DNA of 13,603 nucleotides, taken from JBBDSJ01 sp040905025. Its GTDB lineage: Bacteria > Pseudomonadota > Gammaproteobacteria > Methylohalomonadales > Methylohalomonadaceae. Below the pieces are notes generated by a model. The model was given only the letters and a program-made list of their open reading frames with translations. It did no database searches and had not been told where the DNA came from. The stretch spans positions 1 to 13,603 of the forward strand of contig JBBDSJ010000005.1 of the NCBI GenBank assembly GCA_040905025.1, given 5' to 3'. A program made the translations under genes and the position numbers. Of the stretch, positions 1 to 5,152 are shown piece by piece. Each line of letters opens with the position of its first letter. Position 1 is the stretch's first letter.

Positions 1-243
1 TCCGATGATTTGACGATTCCATTGGCGGCATTCCATGCCGGCCTCGGTGATCACCACATCGTCACGTCGCTGTGTCCGGGCGGCAAGGAACGCATGCGGC
101 GGCTGATGAATGTCATTGAAGCTGATCGCGTGGATTTGAAAGCGCTGGTCACACACCGCTACAAACTTGATGACATTGAAACGGCTTATGATTTGTTCGG
201 TAATCAGCGCGACGGCGTATTGAAAGTCGCGATCAGTGCTTGA
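1..243 (+). CDS. Zinc-type alcohol dehydrogenase, C-terminal part (5' truncated by window edge)
   Basis: Only the last 80 codons are present. The frame is open at base 1 and ends at a TGA. The visible chain has the segment LCPGGKERMRRL, then VDLKALVTHRY and DDIETAYDLF, and ends RDGVLKVAIS. That pattern is typical of the C-terminal catalytic-domain return of medium-chain zinc alcohol dehydrogenases, especially the secondary-alcohol/isopropanol type, which oxidise alcohols or reduce carbonyls with NAD(P). The zinc ligands and the Rossmann motif would lie upstream of the window, so cofactor and substrate cannot be judged. The gene converges on the minus-strand glycine-zipper gene, with a hairpin between them. 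A quinone-reductase-type MDR is less likely because of the CPGG segment. Confidence 0.8.
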   Translation, partial: SDDLTIPLAAFHAGLGDHHIVTSLCPGGKERMRRLMNVIEADRVDLKALVTHRYKLDDIETAYDLFGNQRDGVLKVAISA

Positions 244-263
244 CTCCCGGCCTCTGCAAACAA

Positions 264-289
264 TGCGGTGGGCAGGAGCGCCCACCGCA
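264..289. terminator. Hairpin between convergent genes, likely bidirectional terminator
   Basis: A perfect 10-bp stem (TGCGGTGGGC pairing with GCCCACCGCA) encloses a 6-nt loop. It lies 20 bases after the dehydrogenase stop and 23 bases past the stop of the convergent minus-strand gene. On the plus strand no clear T-run follows. On the minus strand a short T-rich stretch (TTGTTTG) follows. Stem strength and position support a terminator; the weak T-tract is the main doubt. Confidence 0.6.
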
Positions 290-312
290 CTTGGCTTTCA
301 TTGCTTTCACTG

Positions 313-825
313 CTAGCGCCGGTAATATAAGCTGAAGCCGGTATGGCCTCGATGATAGCGCTTTGGGGTGGAGTAATGATGCCCTCGATGATAGCTTTTT
401 GGGGCGTAGTAATGATGGCCGCGATAATGCCGCTTCGGCGAATAAGAATGACGCCGGGGATGGGCATTATAGTACGATTTGTATTTGTAGTGCCGTGGCT
501 GATAGTAATGCCTCGGCGCCCGGTGGTTATAACTTCGCGGCGGTGAGTAATAACGCTGCCGGTAGTGATGTTTGTGACCGACATGATGATAACCGCTGTG
601 TGTGCGCGAATATGGTTGCGTTGTCAGTGTGGTACCGAGAGCTGCGCCAACACCGGCACCAACGATGGCAGTATTGCGGCCACCCATTTCAGCGCCGAGC
701 AATCCACCCACGGCGCCACCGATGGCACCACCAATGGCCGAATCCCAGCCGAGATCACGTCCGCCCGCCCAGCTGGTGCTGGACAGCAGCATTAATAATG
801 TACCCGCCAGTAATTTCTGTTTCAT
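313..825 (-). CDS. Exported glycine-zipper protein with His/Tyr/Arg-rich repeated tail
   Basis: This predicted 170-residue protein has a Sec signal peptide (MKQKLLAG, a hydrophobic core, cleavage after about Ala20). A glycine-zipper stretch follows at residues 31-64 (repeated GGAIGGAVGGLLGAE-like spacing), as in glycine-zipper 2TM/Rick_17kDa-type outer-membrane lipoproteins, but the N-terminal lipobox cysteine is missing. Residues 71-165 are almost all His, Tyr, Arg, Lys, Ser and Pro, and end in three 12-residue repeats (pattern xYxPKxYxRGHH). The ATG at 825 was chosen over a longer upstream reading (to 879) because a GGAGGT Shine-Dalgarno sits 7 bases before it and the signal peptide starts there. 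The family is usually linked to the cell envelope. The basic, His-rich tail could bind metal, polyanions or the cell wall, but no function can be assigned. It stands alone, facing away from the TetR gene. Confidence 0.8.
   Translation of the reverse strand: MKQKLLAGTLLMLLSSTSWAGGRDLGWDSAIGGAIGGAVGGLLGAEMGGRNTAIVGAGVGAALGTTLTTQPYSRTHSGYHHVGHKHHYRQRYYSPPRSYNHRAPRHYYQPRHYKYKSYYNAHPRRHSYSPKRHYRGHHYYAPKSYHRGHHYSTPKRYHRGHTGFSLYYRR
340..447. repeat. Three tandem 36-bp repeats within the glycine-zipper gene
   Basis: The unit starting CCTCGATGATAGC recurs exactly 36 bases later (347 and 383), with a diverged third copy from about 419. Each copy encodes 12 residues of the PKxYxRGHH type in the C-terminal tail of the minus-strand gene. 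The reading frame is preserved across the repeats, so the array is part of the coding sequence. Such arrays often vary in copy number between strains. Confidence 0.8.
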
Positions 826-889
826 AACATCTACCTCCAGCGTCAGGTTGCAATAATGACGGCCACCCGGGCCGCGCATGCACCCTCCC

Positions 890-903
890 TTACTAATTAG
901 TAA
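890..903. promoter_or_regulatory. Perfect 14-bp palindrome TTACTAATTAGTAA, possible operator
   Basis: A perfect AT-rich inverted repeat lies in the 213-bp divergent gap between the glycine-zipper gene (start 825, minus) and the TetR gene (start 1039, plus). It is 65 bases upstream of the glycine-zipper start, where a promoter or operator for that gene would be expected. It does not resemble the GACCGGTC sites nearby, so a different regulator would be involved. The palindrome is certain; the function is inferred. Confidence 0.35.
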
Positions 904-1002
904 ACACGGAAAATGTGTAAGGAATGGGCAACAATCAAGGAAGTGATGTTGCCGCCACCGCCCAAGCTGTCGAACCGGCTGCCGAGCCTGTTACCGGGTC
1001 TA

Positions 1003-1031
1003 TTGACATTACTAGACGACCGGTCTAATAT
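1003..1031 (+). promoter_or_regulatory. Sigma-70-type promoter of the TetR gene
   Basis: A consensus -35 hexamer TTGACA (1003-1008) is followed after 17 bases by TAATAT (1026-1031), which matches the consensus -10 at four of six positions including the key second and last bases. Transcription would start at about 1038, at or next to the ATG at 1039. The operator-like sequence 1011-1028 fills the spacer and overlaps the -10, the usual layout for repression by blocking RNA polymerase. Confidence 0.65.
1011..1028. promoter_or_regulatory. Operator-like site 1 for the NemR-like repressor
   Basis: The sequence ACTAGACGACCGGTCTAA contains the palindromic core GACCGGTC with flanking TAGAC...GTCTA arms. 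It lies between the -35 and -10 of the repressor's own promoter, so autorepression is expected. A second copy with 15 of 18 identical bases lies at 1670-1687, before the next genes. GACC/GGTC palindromes are, as I remember, characteristic of NemR-type regulators, but I could not check this. Confidence 0.65.
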
Positions 1032-1038
1032 ACGCGCC

Positions 1039-1626
1039 ATGACACGAGCCCACACCCGCGAAGAGCTGATCAAGGTCGGTACCGAAATCATCGGTTTGCA
1101 TGGTTTTGGCACCACCGGCATCAATGCCGTCCTCAGCACGGCCGGTATTCCAAAGGGTTCTTTTTACTACTATTTTTCCAGCAAAGAAGATTTCGGGCTG
1201 GCGGTCATCGAGGCCTCGGCGGCCGACTATGCTAGGCAGATCGACGACTTCCTGAGTGATACGGCGAGTTCCCCGATCACACGTATACGTAACTACATGC
1301 AGGCTGGCATGGCGCGGATCGGCGCCGGTCAATGCAAGCGCGGCTGCCTGATTGGCAGCCTGAGCCAGGAACTGTCCAGTCACAATGAAACCTTCCGCGC
1401 CAGACTCGACGCGGTATTCGAGGGCTGGAAACAACAATTCAGCCGTTGTCTGGACGAAGCCAAAGTCGCCGGCGAAATTGCCGCCGACGCCGATACCGAT
1501 CAGCTGGCCGAGTTTCTGTTGGCCGGCTGGCAGGGCGCGATCCTGCGCGCGAAGATGAACCAGTCAACCCGACCGATGCAGGCCTTTATCGAGACTGTCT
1601 TCGGCCAGATCCTGACGCCGGCCTGA
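1039..1626 (+). CDS. nemR-like: TetR-family repressor, NemR/AcuR-like
   Basis: A 195-residue DNA-binding repressor. The N-terminal helix-turn-helix spans about residues 5-52 (TREELIKVGTEII, then GIPKGSFYYYFSSKEDF), the form typical of TetR proteins. The C-terminal ligand domain keeps the RGCLIGSLSQEL segment with Cys103 and the GWQGAILRAKM segment with Lys172. These line up with the GCLTVKLSAE region (redox Cys106) and the nearby lysine (Lys175) of E. coli NemR, which senses reactive electrophiles and hypochlorous acid. Cys99 and Cys137 are also present. The ATG at 1039 was chosen because the protein then starts like its family and the upstream part of the open frame (from 913) contains the promoter. 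No Shine-Dalgarno precedes it, so the mRNA may be leaderless. It likely represses itself and the downstream reductase operon through the two GACCGGTC sites. The related AcuR regulator type is an alternative. Confidence 0.85.
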   Translation: MTRAHTREELIKVGTEIIGLHGFGTTGINAVLSTAGIPKGSFYYYFSSKEDFGLAVIEASAADYARQIDDFLSDTASSPITRIRNYMQAGMARIGAGQCKRGCLIGSLSQELSSHNETFRARLDAVFEGWKQQFSRCLDEAKVAGEIAADADTDQLAEFLLAGWQGAILRAKMNQSTRPMQAFIETVFGQILTPA

Positions 1627-1641
1627 CACACCAGCATCACA

Positions 1642-1660
1642 ATAGCGCGCTATATTTTTT
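1642..1660 (+). terminator. Weak candidate terminator after the TetR gene
   Basis: The perfect palindrome ATAGCGCGCTAT (1642-1653) is followed by ATTTTTT. It starts 16 bases after the TetR stop. The hairpin could have only 4-5 base pairs with a tiny loop, so termination would be weak or absent. The TATATT inside it (1651-1656) could equally be a -10 element for the downstream operon. Confidence 0.3.
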
Positions 1661-1669
1661 GGCCGATCT

Positions 1670-1687
1670 ACTAGTAGACCGGTCTAG
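1670..1687. promoter_or_regulatory. Operator-like site 2, before the reductase operon
   Basis: The sequence ACTAGTAGACCGGTCTAG contains the perfect 12-bp palindrome TAGACCGGTCTA (1675-1686). It matches site 1 (1011-1028) at 15 of 18 positions and shares the GACCGGTC core. It lies 27 bases before the small ORF at 1715. Promoter elements here are poor: TTGGCC at 1659-1664 with TCTAGC at 1683-1688, or TATATT at 1651-1656. The exact promoter is uncertain, but the placement fits repression of the small ORF, thioredoxin and reductase genes. Confidence 0.65.
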
Positions 1688-1714
1688 CTTTTTTGAACAG
1701 TTTAGGAGGATCTG

Positions 1715-1849
1715 ATGAACACGAATCGTTATTGCCGCTTCCTGCTGGATTCGGCGCGTCACCTTGAGCTTGAACCGGCAGCGGCGCTGCGGGCCCTGTG
1801 TGCGTCGTTCGCGGCGGGCCGGTCCGATACTGAAACCTGTTATTCATAA
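1715..1849 (+). CDS. Small 44-residue cysteine-containing ORF, first in the operon
   Basis: A short ORF from ATG 1715 to TAA 1847-1849 with a near-perfect AGGAGGA Shine-Dalgarno (1704-1710) at good spacing. The product starts MNTNRYCRFLLDSARHLELE. It is Ala/Leu-rich in the middle, probably helical, and has cysteines at positions 7, 29 and 42. Most codons end in G or C, as in the neighbouring genes, which supports real coding. No signal peptide or membrane segment is seen, and I do not recognise a family. It sits directly after operator-like site 2 and 20 bases before the thioredoxin ORF, which has its own ribosome site. It may be a redox-active or metal-binding small protein partnered by thioredoxin, or a leader peptide. 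Confidence 0.6.
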   Translation: MNTNRYCRFLLDSARHLELEPAAALRALCASFAAGRSDTETCYS

Positions 1850-1869
1850 ACCTTGAAGGAGATTTCCAG

Positions 1870-2193
1870 ATGAGCAGTTTGATTGAGTTAACCGACGCCT
1901 CGTTTGAAACCGAAGTGCTGAAATCCGAGACACCGGTGCTGGTGGATTACTGGGCGCCGTGGTGCGGCCCGTGCAAGATGTTGATGCCGGTCGTCGAAAA
2001 GACGGCAGCAGAGCGCAACGGTGCGGTCAAATTCGGCAAGGTTAATGTCGATGAGAATGAAGACCTGATGACGAAGTACAACATTCGTGGCGTACCCACG
2101 TTGATGCTGTTCAAAAACGGTGAAGTCGTGGCGACCAAATCCGGCGCGATGCAGAAATCACAGCTTGATGCCTTTATTGATCAGCACCTGTAA
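1870..2193 (+). CDS. trxA-like: Thioredoxin (WCGPC)
   Basis: A 107-residue cytoplasmic thioredoxin, the usual length for TrxA. The active site APWCGPCK places the redox cysteines at 32 and 35. The cis-proline loop RGVPTLMLF is present (Pro77), as is the FKNGEVV beta hairpin. It would reduce protein disulfides with electrons from thioredoxin reductase. AAGGAG (1856-1861), 8 bases before the ATG, is a strong ribosome site. It lies between the small cysteine ORF and the Old Yellow Enzyme gene, 21 bases before the latter, so it is co-transcribed. Its place in a NemR-like operon suggests a stress-inducible thioredoxin rather than the housekeeping copy, which usually sits beside rho. That role is inferred. 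Confidence 0.93.
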   Translation: MSSLIELTDASFETEVLKSETPVLVDYWAPWCGPCKMLMPVVEKTAAERNGAVKFGKVNVDENEDLMTKYNIRGVPTLMLFKNGEVVATKSGAMQKSQLDAFIDQHL

Positions 2194-2214
2194 CCATTAA
2201 CAAGGAAATCATAG

Positions 2215-3336
2215 ATGAGTAATGTGCACGCACATGCTACAAATTCCTGCACCCCGGATCTGTTTTCCCCGCTACAGCTCGGCGCACTGACGCTGCCGAA
2301 CCGCATCATCATGGCGCCACTGACACGCAATCGCGCCAATGCCGACAACTCGCCGAATGATCTGAACGTGCGTTATTACACCCAGCGGGCCAGTGCCGGT
2401 CTCATTATCAGTGAAGCCACGCAGGTTTCACCGCAAGGTGTCGGCTATCCGTTGACGCCGGGCATTCATTCGACCGCGCAGATTGCCGGCTGGAAAAAGG
2501 TCGTCGACGCGGTGCATGGCGCCGGTGGCCGCATGTTCCTGCAGCTCTGGCACGTCGGCCGGATCTCGCATCCGTCGCTGCAACCCAACGGCGAGACGCC
2601 GGTGGCGCCGAGTGCCATCCGCCCGGACGGCATGGCCGCAACGTTCCAGGGTGAACAACCGTTTGTCACACCGCGCGCGCTGGAACTGGACGAGATCCCC
2701 GGCATTATTGAGCAGTACCGGGTCGCGGCAGAGAATGCCAGACAGGCCGGCTTTGATGGCGTCGAATTGCATAACGCCAACGGCTATCTGCTGGATCAGT
2801 TTGTACGTGATGGCACCAACAAACGCAGCGATCAATATGGCGGTTCACTGGAGAATCGTACCCGCCTGTCACTGGAAGTGCTGGATGCAATCCTCACGGT
2901 ATGGTCGTCGGATCGTGTCGGCATTCGCATTTCACCAAGCGGCACATTCAACGACATGAGTGATTCGGATCCGCGCAAGACGTTTGGTTATTTTGTTGAA
3001 CAGCTGATCCGCTATGATCTCGCCTATCTGCATATCGTCGAGCCGAATGAAGCCGATATCCGCCACGGCGGCATGGCGGTTCCGAGCCGCGAGTTCAGGC
3101 CGTTGTTTAATAATGCGCTGCTGGCCTGCGGTGATTACGAACGCAGCACTGCAATGAATGCATTGGCAAACGGTCATGCGGACATGATTGCATTTGGCAA
3201 AAAATTCATTGCCAATCCGGATCTGCCACGCCGCTACATGCTGAATGCGGCATTGAATGAACAGGATGTTGCATCGTTTTATGGTGGCACCGAGAAAGGT
3301 TATACCGACTACCCAGCGCTGCAGACAGCCGCATGA
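2215..3336 (+). CDS. nemA-like: Old Yellow Enzyme family FMN ene-reductase, NemA-like
   Basis: A 373-residue TIM-barrel flavoenzyme of the usual family length. It reduces activated C=C bonds (maleimides, enones, nitro compounds) with NAD(P)H through FMN. Visible features are MAPLTRNR (Thr37 tuning the flavin), Gln110 in FLQLWHVGR, the HNANGYLLDQF motif with substrate-binding His186 and Asn189 and proton donor Tyr191, DQYGGSLENR, and Arg238 in GIRIS near the flavin. Near the C-terminus the normal FGR(x)FIANPDLP is FGKKFIANPDLP, so a usual phosphate-binding Arg is Lys329. The start has AAGGAA 7 bases upstream. The stop overlaps the next ATG (ATGA), so the SDR is translationally coupled. In E. 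coli, nemA follows nemR and detoxifies electrophiles; the same regulator-enzyme pairing occurs here. XenB/OYE homologues with other substrates remain possible. Confidence 0.92.
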   Translation: MSNVHAHATNSCTPDLFSPLQLGALTLPNRIIMAPLTRNRANADNSPNDLNVRYYTQRASAGLIISEATQVSPQGVGYPLTPGIHSTAQIAGWKKVVDAVHGAGGRMFLQLWHVGRISHPSLQPNGETPVAPSAIRPDGMAATFQGEQPFVTPRALELDEIPGIIEQYRVAAENARQAGFDGVELHNANGYLLDQFVRDGTNKRSDQYGGSLENRTRLSLEVLDAILTVWSSDRVGIRISPSGTFNDMSDSDPRKTFGYFVEQLIRYDLAYLHIVEPNEADIRHGGMAVPSREFRPLFNNALLACGDYERSTAMNALANGHADMIAFGKKFIANPDLPRRYMLNAALNEQDVASFYGGTEKGYTDYPALQTAA

Positions 3337-4070
3337 GTAGTGTCAGCGATAAAGTCGTGATCATCACCGGTGCCAGCAGTGGCATCGGTGAGGCCACGGC
3401 CCGGCAGCTGGGTCAACTCGGTGCGCGGCTGGTGCTGGGCGCGCGGCGACTTGATCGCCTGCAGGCGATCTGTAAAGACATCGAGACCGCCGGCGGTCAG
3501 GCGATCTGCCAGGCCACGGATGTTAGGCGCCGTGCAGACGTCAAGGCGCTGGCGGATCTTGCTCTGGCACATTATGGCCAGATGGATGTGCTTATCAATA
3601 ATGCCGGTCTGATGCCGGTGTCATTCCTGGATGAGCTCAAGGTCGAGGAGTGGGAGCAGATGATCGACGTGAATATCAAAGGTGTGCTGTATGGTATCGC
3701 GGCCGTACTGCCGCAGATGCGCAAACAGCACAGCGGTCATATCATCAATATAGCATCGGTCGCCGGCCATCGTGTTTTACCCACCTATTCAGTCTACAGC
3801 GGCACCAAGTTTGCCGTACGTGCTATCAGTGAAGGCCTGCGGCAGGAATCACGTGGCGAGATCCGGTCCACCATTATTTCACCGGGTCTGACCAAAACCG
3901 AGCTGCTCGACCATATTACCGATGCACAGGCCGCCGATCAGATGCGGAAAATATTTGAAGTCGCAATCAATGCCGATGCGATCGCACGCGCGATCGTCTA
4001 CGCCATCGAACAGCCCGATGATGTCGATGTAAATGAAATTGTCGTGCGGCCGACGCAACAGGAGCGCTGA
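3333..4070 (+). CDS. Short-chain dehydrogenase/reductase (classical SDR, NADP type)
   Basis: A 245-residue classical SDR. The nucleotide motif TGASSGIG lies at residues 12-19, NNAG at 89-92, the structural Asn114 in DVNIKG, and the catalytic Ser142, Tyr155 and Lys159 (YSGTK). Arg38 and Arg39 after the second strand (LGARRLDRL) favour NADPH over NADH. The form resembles YdfG-like oxidoreductases, which act on 3-hydroxy acids and small carbonyls, so reduction of reactive aldehydes or ketones is likely. The substrate cannot be read from sequence. The ATG overlaps the stop of the ene-reductase gene and no good Shine-Dalgarno precedes it, so translation probably depends on coupling. Ene-reductase and SDR together could reduce both the C=C and the C=O of an enone. 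Confidence 0.9.
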   Translation: MSSVSDKVVIITGASSGIGEATARQLGQLGARLVLGARRLDRLQAICKDIETAGGQAICQATDVRRRADVKALADLALAHYGQMDVLINNAGLMPVSFLDELKVEEWEQMIDVNIKGVLYGIAAVLPQMRKQHSGHIINIASVAGHRVLPTYSVYSGTKFAVRAISEGLRQESRGEIRSTIISPGLTKTELLDHITDAQAADQMRKIFEVAINADAIARAIVYAIEQPDDVDVNEIVVRPTQQER

Positions 4071-4114
4071 AGTTTGTCGGCGCTTGCAACAATAACAATT
4101 CAGGAGCTTTCATA

Positions 4115-5107
4115 ATGAGTAAAGTTGTACGTTTTCACAGTACCGGCGGTCCCGACGTTTTACAGATTGAGGATATTGAGGTCGGCGAACCGGGCCTGAA
4201 TGAAGTTCGTGTACGTATTGAGGCCATTGGTCTGAATCGTGCCGAAGTCATGTTCCGCAGCGGCCAGTATCTGGAAGAACCACGCTTGCCCGCGCCTATT
4301 GGTTATGAAGCAGCCGCCGTCATCGAAGCTGTTGGATCCGGTGTGAATGGTTTTGCCATTGGCGAGCCGGTATGCGTCATCCCGGCATTTTCAATGAACG
4401 ACTACGGCATCTATGCCGAGCAGGCGATTGTCCCGGCCTATTCAGTGGTCAAACGTCCGGCCAATATTGATGCTGTCAGTGCCGCCGCAGTGTGGATGTC
4501 CTATCCCACGGCATGGGGCGCATTATTTGATATCGCGCACATGACATTTGGCGACACGGTTTTAATCACGGCCGCCTCCAGCAGTGTCGGACTGACTGCG
4601 ATCCAGATGGCCAACAGTGTCGGCGCCATACCGGTAGCCATCACCCGCACCCGTGCCAAGGCCGACGCGCTCAAGGCCGCCGGTGCCGTACATGTGATCG
4701 TCAGTGAGGAGCAGGACATTGCCGCGGAAGTCATGGCGATTACCGATAACCAGGGCGCGCGTATCGTATTTGATCCGGTCGGCGGGCCTGTACTGGAAAA
4801 ACTGGCAGAAGCGACGGCACGATTCGGCATTATTTTCCAGTATGGCGCATTGAGCACTGAAGCAACGCCATTTCCATTATTTCCGGCCCTGGCAAAAGGC
4901 CTGACCATTCGCGGCTATACACTGTTTGAATTCATAACCAATCCGGAACGATTGCAACGCTGCGTTGAGTTCGTCAACAAGGGGCTCGACAGCGGCCGGT
5001 TCAAACCTGTTATCGCCAGAACATTTACGCTGGATCAAATCGTTGAGGCACATCGCTACATCGAGTCAAACGAACAGTTTGGCAAGATTGTCGTTGAGAT
5101 TGCCTGA
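4115..5107 (+). CDS. Zinc-free medium-chain reductase, quinone oxidoreductase-like
   Basis: A 330-residue medium-chain dehydrogenase/reductase. The N-terminal GroES-like domain has GLNRAEVMFRSGQY and PIGYEAAAVIEAVG. The Rossmann domain carries AASSSVG (153-159) as its coenzyme motif, and Arg178/Arg180 after the second strand fit NADPH. The cysteine and histidine ligands for catalytic and structural zinc are absent, as in QOR, zeta-crystallin and crotonyl/enoyl reductases. It likely reduces quinones or alpha,beta-unsaturated carbonyls with NADPH. CAGGAG (4101-4106) lies 8 bases before the ATG. The 44-base gap after the SDR has no terminator, so it belongs to the same operon. The exact substrate is unknown; an enoyl-thioester reductase role is less likely here. 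Confidence 0.85.
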   Translation: MSKVVRFHSTGGPDVLQIEDIEVGEPGLNEVRVRIEAIGLNRAEVMFRSGQYLEEPRLPAPIGYEAAAVIEAVGSGVNGFAIGEPVCVIPAFSMNDYGIYAEQAIVPAYSVVKRPANIDAVSAAAVWMSYPTAWGALFDIAHMTFGDTVLITAASSSVGLTAIQMANSVGAIPVAITRTRAKADALKAAGAVHVIVSEEQDIAAEVMAITDNQGARIVFDPVGGPVLEKLAEATARFGIIFQYGALSTEATPFPLFPALAKGLTIRGYTLFEFITNPERLQRCVEFVNKGLDSGRFKPVIARTFTLDQIVEAHRYIESNEQFGKIVVEIA

Positions 5108-5152
5108 ACACACAGATCCGGCAAAAACATACATTTTCAATGGAGGCATAAC

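Noticed and set aside
340..447. Possible CRISPR-like array from the 36-bp period
   Set aside because: The repeats are tandem without unique spacers, remain in frame and encode a repeated peptide.
343..827. Open frames on the plus strand across the glycine-zipper gene (343-546, 363-827)
   Set aside because: They are antisense to a gene with a clear signal peptide and ribosome site. Their length follows from the repetitive, biased composition.
913..1038. N-terminal extension of the TetR frame from 913
   Set aside because: It covers the promoter and operator, has no family-like sequence, and would add 42 residues before a normal TetR start.
1012..1437. 141-codon minus-strand frame opposite the TetR gene
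   Set aside because: It has no ribosome site or recognisable protein and overlaps a well-supported gene.
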